A stretch of 64,000 nt of DNA from Microbulbifer sp. YPW16 (GTDB lineage Bacteria > Pseudomonadota > Gammaproteobacteria > Pseudomonadales > Cellvibrionaceae), in assembly GCF_021290385.1 (NCBI RefSeq), contig NZ_CP089928.1:1162501-1226500 (forward strand), read 5' to 3'. A model generated the notes under the pieces. That model was not told the origin of the DNA. It did not search any database and worked only from the letters and a program-made list of their open reading frames with translations. Positions 1 to 9,109 of the stretch are shown here, in pieces. The first letter of the stretch is position 1, and the number at the start of each line of letters is the position of its first letter. The position numbers were made by a program, and so were the translations under genes.

Positions 1-1046
1 AGCACCGGCATAAAAGTGCCCGAGGTCCGCAGGCCCACAAACACCCGCAGCAAAACCACTACCAATGCCCCCACCGGAACCAGCAGGATCAGCTTGAAGA
101 TACTCTGCTGCTCGATGGGCAGGCTGTAAATGGAGAAGTCCACCAGCGCCTCTTTTTCCATGCTGGTACTCAGCATCGCCACATCGCGGGCGGGGACATC
201 GTTGGAGATGACCGAGAAAGTAACGCGTGAATCACTGCCGCCCTCAACGTCCAGCAGGCTCTTGCCGCCCCGCTGCCAGATAAAGAAGTTCCTGGGCACG
301 CCCGGGGAACCGCTGCGGGGTTCGAACACCACCCAGCGCTTGCCATCGAAAACCTCCAGCAGGTCCTCGGGGTCCAGCCTGCGGCGATCGTCCTCAAGGT
401 AGAGCCCGCGAATCCGGTGGGCCGGGATCTCCGCTGCCGAAAGCATCAGCAGTGCCACATCTACCAGCGAGCGGTCCTTGTAATAGCCGAAAATCAGGTT
501 GCGGTCCTGGTTGCGGGTATCCCCCAGGGAGGTCAGCAGCTGAGTGGTGAAGGTCTCGGTGTCGGAGGAGCGCTCACGGGCGCTGTCCACCATGGAGTAA
601 ATGGCCTGGCGGACCGCCTCCTGCTCCCGCGCCCCCAGGAACGGCTTGTCCACCTCGGTACTCAGGTCCAGCGGTTGCTCCAGCGCCGCGCCCGGCGTCT
701 GGTGCACATCCAGCTGGTAGAACAGGGACTGGCTACCGCTGGCGTCACGCCGTGACCAGACCGCGCGATACTCATCGTTGTCACGGATGACGTTGAAACC
801 GAACCCGGATGAACTGAAGGTTTCTCCCAGAACTTCCATATTGCGCTGTTCGCGCGGCAGGGTGAGCGAAGCCTTCACCGGGCCGCCATCAGCATTGAAG
901 CGTACCTTCGCCTCGATGGTCCAGACGGTCCGATACTCCCCCGGCAGCAACGGGAAGCCCAGTTCACGGTTCTTGTAGATGGTAAGGGCCGCGCCCATCA
1001 GCGCGAATAAAGCAGCGAGAATATATACCTGAGCGCGTGGCGACAT
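1..1046 (-). CDS. Inactive transglutaminase / 7TM membrane protein (UUP1-type), partial
   Basis: About 348 N-terminal residues are present; the 3' end lies beyond base 1. A membrane segment at residues 4-20 is followed by a roughly 290-residue extracytoplasmic domain with a transglutaminase-like stretch (the 'VVFEPRSGSPGVPRN' region near residues 260-280). A second membrane segment starts near residue 320 and ends in 'GLRTSGTFMPVL', which looks like the entry to a multi-helix C-terminal domain. This order matches the family annotated as inactive transglutaminase fused to seven transmembrane helices. The start is the ATG at 1044-1046, 71 bases after the retropepsin-like gene and on the same strand. 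In known genomes these two genes usually sit with a RimK-like ATP-grasp ligase, which would be expected to the left of the window. The role is unknown; peptide tagging or trimming at the envelope is inferred only. Confidence 0.8.
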   Translation of the reverse strand, partial: MSPRAQVYILAALFALMGAALTIYKNRELGFPLLPGEYRTVWTIEAKVRFNADGGPVKASLTLPREQRNMEVLGETFSSSGFGFNVIRDNDEYRAVWSRRDASGSQSLFYQLDVHQTPGAALEQPLDLSTEVDKPFLGAREQEAVRQAIYSMVDSARERSSDTETFTTQLLTSLGDTRNQDRNLIFGYYKDRSLVDVALLMLSAAEIPAHRIRGLYLEDDRRRLDPEDLLEVFDGKRWVVFEPRSGSPGVPRNFFIWQRGGKSLLDVEGGSDSRVTFSVISNDVPARDVAMLSTSMEKEALVDFSIYSLPIEQQSIFKLILLVPVGALVVVLLRVFVGLRTSGTFMPV

Positions 1047-1117
1047 TCGCCAATCCCCATATTCATGATTGGACGGCGCCGGTTCGTGCGCGGCAGCCGC
1101 CAGATTGATAGCCAGTG

Positions 1118-1816
1118 TTATTTTGCGACGGGAAGCCGGGGCTCACCCTGGACCTCGCGGCGGCTGACATCAACGACAGCGGCATCCTTGAGGAAGTTAC
1201 GGCCCACCAACAGTGGGTGGTCCATCCCGCTGCGCTCGGTCAGGTTGACCTCGACCATGTGGGTCACATCGCCGACGGTAAGGCTCATATTGACAATCGG
1301 CCGCCGCTGGCTGCCAAAGCCGGGCCTTTCCACCCGCACCTGGCGCTTGATCGGCAACTCCACGGTAACCGGCTCGTCATCCCCGGGCGTAGACACCAGG
1401 AAGCGAACCCAGTCCTTGCCATCACGCTCGAACGGCTTGAGTTCCTTGACGCTGAGGGAGGAGGTCGGTGCCCCCGTATCAATCAGGGCCTTGAGGGTTA
1501 CGCCACCGGGCTCCAGTGCCACGATTTCCACTTCCCCCAACACCAGCTTGTCCTTGGCGACGGGCACTTCGACTACTTTCTCGTAGGTCCGTTCGATCAC
1601 CCGCTCGACAACCTTCACTTCCGGCTCGGCGCACACCACTTCCTGCGGCTCCGGGCACTGGGCAGCCGCCCCTGCCGGCGGGACGGTCCCCTCCGGGGGC
1701 TGCTCCGGCATCACCGCCCCGGGCTCTTCCGACCAGGGCCCGCGCAGTGTGAAGGACTCGCATCCCACGATTAATTGTGAGGCCAGCAACAGACATAAAA
1801 TGGGAAAAAACCGCAT
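1118..1816 (-). CDS. Retropepsin-like aspartic protease lipoprotein (RimK-associated family)
   Basis: This 232-residue protein begins with a lipoprotein signal peptide (lipobox 'LIVGC', lipidated Cys19). A proline- and glutamate-rich linker and a short charged stretch, possibly a coiled coil, cover residues 25-90. A retropepsin-like domain occupies residues 90-232, with the aspartic protease signature 'LIDTGAPTSSL' around Asp113. The family is often annotated as 'ATP-dependent zinc protease', although the fold is that of a single-domain retropepsin. Members normally read DTGA-x-TSA-L, so the Pro and the second Ser are small departures. It is co-directional with the 7TM transglutaminase-like gene downstream, suggesting an operon acting at the envelope. 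The start is the ATG at 1814-1816, preceded by a moderate AAGG-type ribosome binding site. Confidence 0.82.
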   Translation of the reverse strand: MRFFPILCLLLASQLIVGCESFTLRGPWSEEPGAVMPEQPPEGTVPPAGAAAQCPEPQEVVCAEPEVKVVERVIERTYEKVVEVPVAKDKLVLGEVEIVALEPGGVTLKALIDTGAPTSSLSVKELKPFERDGKDWVRFLVSTPGDDEPVTVELPIKRQVRVERPGFGSQRRPIVNMSLTVGDVTHMVEVNLTERSGMDHPLLVGRNFLKDAAVVDVSRREVQGEPRLPVAK

Positions 1817-1952
1817 TTTTGCTTACTACCTTAGGGCCTTTCGGCCAACCTGTGCGACGATCGCAATTTCCTGTCCCTGTTTCTTATTTGGCCGGAGAAT
1901 CCATGCCCGGCTTGGTATAAACGAAACATACTACCGCATCCGCCCCTGAGCT

Positions 1953-1974
1953 GAACAGATTCGCGCCTCTGTTC
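1953..1974. repeat. Inverted repeat between yqcC and the retropepsin-like gene
   Basis: GAACAGA and TCTGTTC face each other across eight bases in the 208-base gap 1817-2024. There is no T-run beside it, so it is a poor intrinsic terminator. It could be an operator for the downstream minus-strand protease gene, but no known regulator site is recognised. Confidence 0.3.
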
Positions 1975-2024
1975 TCATGCTCTAGGTGGAAAACCATTAC
2001 CCCGGGATAACGGCTGCAAGGCAC

Positions 2025-2348
2025 TCAGCCCCGCTCCAGGCGTGCATCTATTTCACCCAGCAGGGCGATCAGGCGGCCACCGTCATTGCGCTCGCGGAAA
2101 AACTCCTCCGCAATGGGTGCGGTGCCGCATTTCTGCGGCAGCGGACCGCCGGCCTCCACCAGCTGCGCCATACGCGGGATAAAGATGAACTGCAGCCACT
2201 GGGGCAGGGTCAGGGTATCGACGCAGAACGGCTGGCTGCTGGCCAGGTCCTCGGCGGACGGCGATTCCGCCTGCCAGAGATCCAGCCGCCGCAGTTCCGC
2301 TTCCAGCTGCAGCAGCTGGTCCGCTACGTCGAGGTAAATACTGCTCAT
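2025..2348 (-). CDS. yqcC: YqcC family protein (DUF446)
   Basis: A small cytoplasmic protein of 107 residues. It matches the YqcC/DUF446 family in its size and in the central stretch 'PQWLQFIFIPRM' (residues 49-60), followed by a 'GTAPIAEEFF' region. The frame stays open upstream, but the ATG at 2346-2348 has a GGAG ribosome binding site just before it and gives the family's usual length, so I chose it. It lies 44 bases downstream of dinG on the same strand and is probably co-transcribed. No biochemical function is established for the family. Confidence 0.85.
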   Translation of the reverse strand: MSSIYLDVADQLLQLEAELRRLDLWQAESPSAEDLASSQPFCVDTLTLPQWLQFIFIPRMAQLVEAGGPLPQKCGTAPIAEEFFRERNDGGRLIALLGEIDARLERG

Positions 2349-2392
2349 AGGGACTCCGTCTGTTCGGTTGCGGTGTGATCGGTAACCGCCCA

Positions 2393-4531
2393 CTAGTTTA
2401 TGTCGCGCCGGAACGGCGGCAGGGAATCCAGCATCGCGCGACCATAGCGGCGCGTGACGACACGCCGGTCCAGCAGGGTGACAGTGCCCTCGTCCCGTTC
2501 GGTGCGCAGCAGGCGCCCACAGGCCTGCACCAGCCGCACGGCCGCATCGGGGACGGTAATCTGCATGAACGGGTTGCCACCGCGGGCCTCCACCCATTCC
2601 GCCAGGGCCGCCTCGATAGGGTCATCGGGCACCGCGAACGGCAACTTGGCGATCACCACGTGGCGGCAGTAATCCCCGGGAAGGTCAAGCCCCTCGGCAA
2701 AGCTGGCAAGCCCGAACAGCACGCTGGCCCCGCCGCCATCAACGGTCTCGCGGTGAATTTCCAGCAACTGCTGGCGCGAACGCTGGCCCTGCATCTGGAT
2801 ACGGTTGCGCCAGGTCCCCGGCAGCGACTCATAGACCGTCTCCATCTGGCGACGGGACGAAAACAGCACCAGGGCGCCACCCCTGTCACCGAGCAGTTCC
2901 GGCAGGGCAGCGATGACTGCATCCGTATGCTGGTCCGCGTTACCCGCATCCACGGCGCTCGCCGGCACCTGGAGCGTGGCGCGGGAGAAATCGAACGGGC
3001 TGGGCACCACCTCGTAGGTGGCGTTATCGGGGGTACCGGCGCGCATCCGGAAACGGTCAAAGCGCCCCAGTGCGGTCAGGGTCGCCGAGGTCAGCACCGC
3101 GCCGTAGCAGCGCCGCCAGAGGCTGTACTCCAGTGTCTTGCCCGCCAGGATCGGCGAGCTGCACACCTCGAAATCGAATGAGCCACCCCAGTCCACCAGG
3201 GTCACCCAGCGGGCCTGCGGCAAAGCGTCCCGGGCATCCGGGCGGGCATAATTGGCCCACAACTGCAGGTTGGCCTCGGCGCGGCCGTACCAACTCCCCA
3301 GCAGGGGATACCAGCGCTCCAGGTCCACCGCCGGGACGGGGCTGTGCGGATCCTCCAGCAGCTTCTGCGCGGCCTGCACCATCTTGCCCAATACGGCTTC
3401 CAGCTCGTCGAAGTCATCGCGCAGGGTCTCAGCCAGGTGCATCAGCGCCTCCGGGACCACTCCACCCTCAAAGCGGTGACGGACGGTATTGCCGCGCTCG
3501 TCCTCAAACTCACAGGTCTCCTCGAGCAACGGCCACATCTGCTCCAGTGACTGCTTGGCGGAGGCCAGCAACCCCGGCAACTCCTCACCATGGCGATCCA
3601 GTTCGGCGCCATCGCCGATCTCGCCCAGCATCTGGCCGAGATTCTTGTTGGCCTGGTCGAGCCAGCCGGTGGAAGCCCCCACCCGGCTGTGGTGGGAAAA
3701 GTGGTTGAGCGCCTTGTCCGGAAGGTGATGCGCCTCGTCGAGCACATAAATGGTCTCTTCCGGCGGCGGCAGAATGGCACCGCCCCCCAGGGCCAGGTCG
3801 GCCAGCAGGAGATCGTGATTGGCCACGATTACCTGGGTCTTGCCCAGGTTTTCCCGGGCGCGGAAGAAGCTGCAGTTGCCCACATGGGGGCAGCGCCGAC
3901 CACTGCATTGGCGATGGTCAGTGGTCACGCGGCTCCAGTCGGCCACCTCGATGGTGTCCGGCCAGTTGTCCCGGTCACCGTCCCAGCGACCGCTGGCTAG
4001 GCTCTCTGCCATATCCCGGTACAGCTGCGCCCCGGTCTCGTCAACCTTTGGCAGCTCGTCCTCGTAGAGCCCCATGCTGGTGCCCACACCGCTGCCGCTG
4101 AATTCGGCCAGCAGCTGGTCGAGTTTGCTCAGGCACAGGTACCGGCCGCGGCCCTTGGCAAGGCTGAAGTCAAATTTCAGGCCACTGTGGCGCGCAACCT
4201 CCGGCAGGTCCTTGTGGATAATCTGCTCCTGCAGCGCGACGGTCGCGGTGGAGATAACCAGCTTCTTGTCCTGTGCCTGCGCCAGCGGAATCGCGGCCAG
4301 CAGGTAGGCCACTGTCTTGCCGGTCCCGGTGCCGGCCTCCACCACGCAGATATGTTCACCGTCGGTCTTGCTGCTGTCGCGCTCGCCACTGGCATCCTGC
4401 TCGATGGCTCCCAGCGAGCGCGCGATAGCCGCCACCATGAGCTTCTGCCCATAGCGGGCACGAAGCTCGCGCCCGGCCAGGAATTCGCTGTAGGCGGCCT
4501 GAATGGCCTGTTTGTCTTGTTTGCTTAACAC
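2393..4531 (-). CDS. dinG: ATP-dependent DNA helicase DinG
   Basis: This 712-residue XPD-like superfamily 2 helicase unwinds DNA 5' to 3', including R-loops and D-loops. Walker A is 'AGTGTGKT' at residues 66-73 and the DEAH box is at 265-268. Four cysteines, at 133, 209, 214 and 220, lie between them in the arrangement that binds the [4Fe-4S] cluster of DinG and XPD. Helicase motif VI is near 'VRLVQACGRLLR' close to the C-terminus. The start is a GTG at 4529-4531 with a weak ribosome binding site. In Escherichia coli dinG is SOS-regulated, but I found no LexA box upstream here. yqcC follows after 44 bases. Confidence 0.95.
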   Translation of the reverse strand: MLSKQDKQAIQAAYSEFLAGRELRARYGQKLMVAAIARSLGAIEQDASGERDSSKTDGEHICVVEAGTGTGKTVAYLLAAIPLAQAQDKKLVISTATVALQEQIIHKDLPEVARHSGLKFDFSLAKGRGRYLCLSKLDQLLAEFSGSGVGTSMGLYEDELPKVDETGAQLYRDMAESLASGRWDGDRDNWPDTIEVADWSRVTTDHRQCSGRRCPHVGNCSFFRARENLGKTQVIVANHDLLLADLALGGGAILPPPEETIYVLDEAHHLPDKALNHFSHHSRVGASTGWLDQANKNLGQMLGEIGDGAELDRHGEELPGLLASAKQSLEQMWPLLEETCEFEDERGNTVRHRFEGGVVPEALMHLAETLRDDFDELEAVLGKMVQAAQKLLEDPHSPVPAVDLERWYPLLGSWYGRAEANLQLWANYARPDARDALPQARWVTLVDWGGSFDFEVCSSPILAGKTLEYSLWRRCYGAVLTSATLTALGRFDRFRMRAGTPDNATYEVVPSPFDFSRATLQVPASAVDAGNADQHTDAVIAALPELLGDRGGALVLFSSRRQMETVYESLPGTWRNRIQMQGQRSRQQLLEIHRETVDGGGASVLFGLASFAEGLDLPGDYCRHVVIAKLPFAVPDDPIEAALAEWVEARGGNPFMQITVPDAAVRLVQACGRLLRTERDEGTVTLLDRRVVTRRYGRAMLDSLPPFRRDIN

Positions 4532-4618
4532 AGTGTGGGAGCGCCGGCTGCTGGTGAATGGTCAGGGGCCGGCATTATCGCGCAAGCGCCCGTCGCACTC
4601 CACCATCGCCGCCAGCGA

Positions 4619-5788
4619 TCACAGGTAGGCCAGCTTGGAGACTACCGGGTTGGCGTAGCCCCGAATCGCCCGCTCGCGCCAGCGCTCGTCGATGCGCTGC
4701 ATGCGGGCCTCGAACTTCTCCCGCGTCTCCCTGTACTCGTCTGGGTTCCACTGCCTGGCAGGCCAGGATACCGGCAGGTCCGGGGTCTCGCCGTAGATCA
4801 TCTGGTAGGCAATGAGGTTGGTCGGGTGAAGCACATAATTGCCGATCACCTGGCGATCGATCTCCTCCGCCAGTGCCCCCACATCGTGGTAATCACCCTC
4901 GATCGGGGTGCCGAAAGCCGCATGGACATGCCCTTTCTGGCCCACCACCCCCTTGGCGATGGAGTTCAGGTCCTCGTGGCGGGCCTTGCGATAGCCTTCC
5001 GGGTGCTCGGCGAAATACAGCTCGCGGGCCTTCTGCCGGTCGCAGGGGTCCCACTCGTAGGAGATGGCCAGCGGCACGATGTGCAGCTTGCGCCAGAACT
5101 CGGCAAACGGGGTATCCCGGTCCTTGGTCATGGCAAACATGGCCGCCAGCGCCGGGTTGGTGCGGTCCAGCCCATCCTTGGCACGGCCGGACCGCTGCGC
5201 GATCCAGACATGTTCATTCTCATTGACCACAGAGTGGTAGATGTAATTCGACAGCTTGGTGGCGGACTCCAGCTTTTCCCGGCGGGTGCTGGCCTTGCGC
5301 TTCACCGTAAAGCACTTGTTGAGCTTCATGATGTCCGTGGCAAACTGCTTCGTCAGCAGGTTGTCACCGATGGCGATACGGGCAGTCTCATGTCCCTCCT
5401 TGTACATGGCGAGGATGGACAGGGCCGGATCCATGGCAATATCGCGATGGTTGCTGACGAACAGGCAGGCACGATCCTTGGGCAGGGTATCCAGGCCCGA
5501 GATGGTCAGCCCGTCACTGGTACGGTTGACCGCCATCTCCAGGTACTTGGCCACCACTTCCTGTACGCCCCGCACGTCGCGCGCATTGCGGAACTCGAAG
5601 CGCAGGAACTGGCGCACCAGCCAGGCAATGGGTCCCTCAAGCTTCGCCAGCTTTGGCACCAGGAAATGCGCAGCTGCGTGGGACATTTCCGGGTCGCTGA
5701 TCAGGCGCTTGAGGGCATCGCGCACCTCGTCGTCGCGGTAGGGGCGAATATCCTCGAACTGCGAGGGATCCAGTTCACTTGCTCTCAT
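4619..5788 (-). CDS. Glycerolipid acyltransferase family protein (PlsC/PlsB-like)
   Basis: A 389-residue protein with the acyltransferase core 'FVSNHRDIAMDPAL' near residues 110-123. The catalytic block here reads H114-x5-D120, with H114-x-D116 as an alternative pairing, rather than the textbook H-x4-D. That spacing is familiar in a subfamily annotated as 1-acyl-sn-glycerol-3-phosphate acyltransferase in marine gammaproteobacteria. 'WIAQRSGRAKDG' near residues 205-216 fits the phosphate-binding block. No clear membrane segment is seen, so peripheral membrane association is likely. I chose the ATG at 5786-5788: the open frame extends further upstream, but that extension is GC-rich and arginine-rich and unlike protein. 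The gene diverges from nhaC. The substrate (glycerol phosphate, lysophosphatidate or another) cannot be decided here. Confidence 0.75.
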   Translation of the reverse strand: MRASELDPSQFEDIRPYRDDEVRDALKRLISDPEMSHAAAHFLVPKLAKLEGPIAWLVRQFLRFEFRNARDVRGVQEVVAKYLEMAVNRTSDGLTISGLDTLPKDRACLFVSNHRDIAMDPALSILAMYKEGHETARIAIGDNLLTKQFATDIMKLNKCFTVKRKASTRREKLESATKLSNYIYHSVVNENEHVWIAQRSGRAKDGLDRTNPALAAMFAMTKDRDTPFAEFWRKLHIVPLAISYEWDPCDRQKARELYFAEHPEGYRKARHEDLNSIAKGVVGQKGHVHAAFGTPIEGDYHDVGALAEEIDRQVIGNYVLHPTNLIAYQMIYGETPDLPVSWPARQWNPDEYRETREKFEARMQRIDERWRERAIRGYANPVVSKLAYL

Positions 5789-6083
5789 GAAATCACTACC
5801 TGCCACCTGACGCCACCGGATATCGGTGCCATCGGGCTCATTCTTATTGATGCTAGACCGGCTCACGGGCCGGGGACGATCGGTCCGGGGGGCCGGTAAA
5901 GCCCGGCCGGCGCAGAACATACCGGAACCGCCGCCGAACTGCCAGCACCGCCCGCGACCAGCCGGTGTGGACAGCTCGCACCGCAGCCGTGAGAATAGAG
6001 CGCTTCGCGCCGGCCGGCGCCCCGACAACGATAACGAGAATGGCCGCTGACCAGGCCCGAGAAGCAGATTTAGGAGCCCTACC
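5789..6083. promoter_or_regulatory. Divergent intergenic region, acyltransferase / nhaC
   Basis: These 295 bases separate two divergently read genes and must hold both promoters. The stretch is GC-rich with several short GGCCGG-type inverted repeats around 5868-5910 and 6008-6022. No convincing -35/-10 pair could be picked by eye. AGGAG at 6072-6076 is the ribosome binding site of nhaC. Confidence 0.4.
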
Positions 6084-7556
6084 TTGACCGAGCCCAGTTC
6101 CTCCCCCGCCGCCAAGCAGCCCAGCCTGCTGGACGCGCTGATCCCCTTGCTGATCCTGATAGCCCTGCTGTCCCTGTCGGTCTTCTTCTACGGTGCCGAC
6201 TCATCTTATGGCCCCAACCAGATTGCCCTGCTACTGTGCGCCGGCATCGCCGCCCTGATGGGAATGAAAAACGGCCACAGCTGGGACGAGATGGAGGGCG
6301 GCATGCTGCACGGTATCGGGCTGGTGTTCGGCGCGATCCTGATCCTGCTGGCGGTGGGCGCCCTGATCGGCAGCTGGATCCTCGCTGGCACTGTGCCCTC
6401 GATGATCTATTACGGCGTACAGATACTGTCGCCACAGTGGTTCTATGCCGCCTCCTGCATCATCTGCGCGATTGTGGGGTTGAGCATCGGCTCCAGCTGG
6501 ACCACTGCCGGCACCCTGGGTGTGGCCCTGATGGGCATCGCCGGCGCGCTGGGCCTGTCACCGGCGGTAACCGCCGGTGCGGTAATCTCCGGCGCCTATT
6601 TTGGTGACAAGATGTCGCCCCTGTCCGACACCACCAATGTGGCGGCAGCGGTGACGTCCAATGACCTGTTCCTGCATATCCGTAATATGCTCTGGACCAC
6701 CATGCCCGCCTTTATCATCGCGCTGGTGGTGTTCTCCATCATCGGCCTGCGCACCGATGCATCCGGGGCCTCGGCGGAAGACATCCAGTTGCTACTGGGT
6801 GCCCTGCAGGAGGAGTTCAACATCTCCATCGTCAGCATGCTGCCCCTGGCCCTGCTGCTGTTTATGGCCTGGCGCAAAATACCTGCCTACCCGACGCTGA
6901 TGATCGGCGCCCTGGTGGGCTGCGCGATTGCCCTGGTATTCGAGCCGGAAACTGCCCGCCGCCTGGGTGGTGATGGCCCCCTGGCAGCCATCAAGGGCGC
7001 CTGGTACAGCCTGTTTGACGGCTACAAGTCCACCTCCAGTAACGAGGATGTGGCCGCCCTGCTCTCCAAGGGGGGCATGAGCAGCATGCTCAACACGATC
7101 TGGCTGATCGTATCCGCCATGGCTTTCGGCGGTGCCATGGAGCGCGCCGGGTTCCTCGAGCGAATCGTCAACTGGACCCTGTCGCGGGTGAAGACCGTGG
7201 GCGGGCTGGTGACATCCACCGTACTGACCTGCTTCGGCATGAACGCCGCTGCCGGCGACCAGTACATGGCCATCATTATCCCCGGCCGCATGTTCCGCGA
7301 GGCGTTTACCGAAAAAGGCCTGCATGGGCTCAACCTGTCGCGGACCCTCGAGGACTCCGGCACCATCACTTCGGTACTGATCCCCTGGAATACCTGTGGG
7401 GCCTACATGAGCGCGACCCTGGGCATCGCTACTTTTACCTACGCACCGTTCGCGTTGTTCAATATCCTTTGCCCGTTGCTGGCCATTGCCTACGGCTGGA
7501 CACACTTCAAGCAACTGCCGCTGGATGCGGCACCAACGGCACAAGCCGCAAAATGA
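6084..7556 (+). CDS. nhaC: Na+/H+ antiporter, NhaC family
   Basis: A 490-residue, very hydrophobic protein with about 11-12 membrane segments, exchanging sodium for protons at the inner membrane. The family motif region 'GAYFGDKMSPLSDTTNVA' lies near residues 171-188. The glycine-rich repeat 'GLSIGSSWTTAGTLG' before it and 'GMNAAAGDQYMAIIIPGRM' near residues 387-405 are also typical. The start is a TTG at 6084 with a clear AGGAG site seven bases upstream; no ATG fits as well. The DUF3549 gene follows after 28 bases and may share the transcript. A sodium antiporter fits a marine or halotolerant cell. Confidence 0.9.
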   Translation: MTEPSSSPAAKQPSLLDALIPLLILIALLSLSVFFYGADSSYGPNQIALLLCAGIAALMGMKNGHSWDEMEGGMLHGIGLVFGAILILLAVGALIGSWILAGTVPSMIYYGVQILSPQWFYAASCIICAIVGLSIGSSWTTAGTLGVALMGIAGALGLSPAVTAGAVISGAYFGDKMSPLSDTTNVAAAVTSNDLFLHIRNMLWTTMPAFIIALVVFSIIGLRTDASGASAEDIQLLLGALQEEFNISIVSMLPLALLLFMAWRKIPAYPTLMIGALVGCAIALVFEPETARRLGGDGPLAAIKGAWYSLFDGYKSTSSNEDVAALLSKGGMSSMLNTIWLIVSAMAFGGAMERAGFLERIVNWTLSRVKTVGGLVTSTVLTCFGMNAAAGDQYMAIIIPGRMFREAFTEKGLHGLNLSRTLEDSGTITSVLIPWNTCGAYMSATLGIATFTYAPFALFNILCPLLAIAYGWTHFKQLPLDAAPTAQAAK

Positions 7557-7584
7557 ATGCACTTTCGCGCGAGACCAACCCGGC

Positions 7585-8637
7585 ATGACCGACAACAGTA
7601 ATCCTGGCACGCTGAGTGACCTGATCAGCCAGGCCCGCTTCAAATTGCGCTGGTTCGACCTTGGCCGGCGCGTCCGCTCGGTGCCCCGCAGCGCTGCCGA
7701 TGCATTCGAGGCCGGCGATGCGCCCTGGCCACACCCCTACCTGCGCGAGGCCTGGGTCGGGCTACTGCTGTGGCCGGAGGAAGGTGGCGAGCCCGCCGTC
7801 TGGTTCCTGCGCCTGCCTCTCGATGAGCAGGGCAAACTACAGTTTGCGGCGCGGGACAACTTCCTTGCGCTCCTGAACCGCAAGCTCGTCGCCGGAGATG
7901 GCAGCGACGCCGGCGAGCAGCTCGGCAGCGCGCTCAGCGAGAGCGGCCTGGTGTATTCCCCCCCGCCCGAGCGCCAGGCAACTTTTCACGCCCACGCAGC
8001 CCGACTGCTACGGCGTGCCCCCAGTGCCCATTACGAAAACGTCCTGGCCTACCTCCGTGCGCCGGATTCCGGCACCTGGGGTCACCTGGGCCTGCAGGGG
8101 ATCGCCGATGTCAGCGCGCGCTGGGAAGAGCACCGGCAGCTCATAGACGAGGCTTTGCCACAAATCGCTGCGCCGGTATTCGTCAGCCTCTGCCAGTGCC
8201 TGGAAAGTGAGGCGATCGACCACCGCCTGGCCGCTGCCATTATCCGCCGGGCAGACGCCGAGCTGCAGCAACAGCAACCGGAAGCCGCCATCCTTGCTGC
8301 GGCGGTGCGCGGCATTTCCTTCTCCCCGGCCCGGGGCCTGCGGCACGAATTCCTGCAGCGGCTGCTGCACAGCGACAGGGCCCGGGCGGGGGAAACCCTC
8401 GCCGCTATGGGCAGCCGCTGCCCGGAGGACCTCCAGGAACCGGCCCTGGCCGCGCTCTGGCTCACGGCGCTGGCCGAGAGCCAGAAACAGGAAACCTTCA
8501 ACCTGCTGCTGGCCGACCTGATGTTCCTCCCGGCAACCCGCACAGCACTGCTGGATGCCCTGCGTTCGCCGGAACGGCCGGAAGCCCTGGCACGCGCATT
8601 CGGCGTGTTTCTCCACGGGCCGCAACCGACACACTGA
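7585..8637 (+). CDS. DUF3549 family protein
   Basis: A cytoplasmic protein of 350 residues without signal peptide or membrane segments. It resembles the DUF3549 family of gammaproteobacteria by length and by the N-terminal block 'ISQARFKLRWFDLGRRV' followed by 'WPHPYLREAWVGLLLW'. The C-terminal half is alanine- and leucine-rich and probably all-helical, in a HEAT-like manner. I chose the ATG at 7585-7587, where these conserved blocks begin. No function is known for the family. It is the second gene after nhaC, with 28 bases between. Confidence 0.75.
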   Translation: MTDNSNPGTLSDLISQARFKLRWFDLGRRVRSVPRSAADAFEAGDAPWPHPYLREAWVGLLLWPEEGGEPAVWFLRLPLDEQGKLQFAARDNFLALLNRKLVAGDGSDAGEQLGSALSESGLVYSPPPERQATFHAHAARLLRRAPSAHYENVLAYLRAPDSGTWGHLGLQGIADVSARWEEHRQLIDEALPQIAAPVFVSLCQCLESEAIDHRLAAAIIRRADAELQQQQPEAAILAAAVRGISFSPARGLRHEFLQRLLHSDRARAGETLAAMGSRCPEDLQEPALAALWLTALAESQKQETFNLLLADLMFLPATRTALLDALRSPERPEALARAFGVFLHGPQPTH

Positions 8638-9109
8638 TTGCGCACCCCGGTGCGCCCTCCTCCTCCCGCTCTCACCCCACCTTCCACAATGCGGCGATGC
8701 GCACGACTAAAATAGGCCGGTGATCGGGAGAAATCCGGATCGGCGGCATACCCCCGGTATCGGCCACACTTTACGCCCTGAAACAGGGAGTGCCACCGGG
8801 CAATTGGCGCGGAAAATTTTGTCGAGACCCACTGGGAAAAAGTTTTTTTCAAGTTTCAAAAAATAAGTCGATGCGCCCCGCAACAGCTTACGCCACCAAA
8901 TGGCAGGAAAGACTTTAAATATAGGTATTTTAAAGCGCCAAACTGGCGCCTGGTTTATCCTGAGTTAACGGCTGGCAGCTATTTTTCCCGCCCGCCTATT
9001 ACACTCCAAAGGGCGGCTCTTTGTAGAACATCATTTTACAAAGCAGACCAAACAGGTGACGTTTTATTGGCTATGCTAATGGCTGACATCAACGGAAAGG
9101 AGTAAGGGG
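8638..9109. other. 472-base intergenic stretch, locally AT-rich
   Basis: No convincing gene is seen. A GC-rich hairpin (GCGCAC/GTGCGC, 8640-8655) sits just after the DUF3549 stop but lacks a T-run. From about 8811 to 9070 the DNA is clearly AT-richer than its surroundings, with a perfect six-pair hairpin GCGCCA-AAC-TGGCGC at 8935-8949 and an inverted repeat TTTGTA/TACAAA near 9020-9042. The promoter of the small lipoprotein at 9110 should lie here. A small RNA cannot be excluded. Confidence 0.4.

Noticed and set aside
4532..4618. LexA (SOS) box upstream of dinG
   Set aside because: The best candidate has CTG and CAG at the wrong spacing (nine bases) and no central AT-rich core.
4535..5899. 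Plus-strand frame opposite the acyltransferase gene (about 454 codons)
   Set aside because: Antisense shadow; the minus strand has the acyltransferase motifs.
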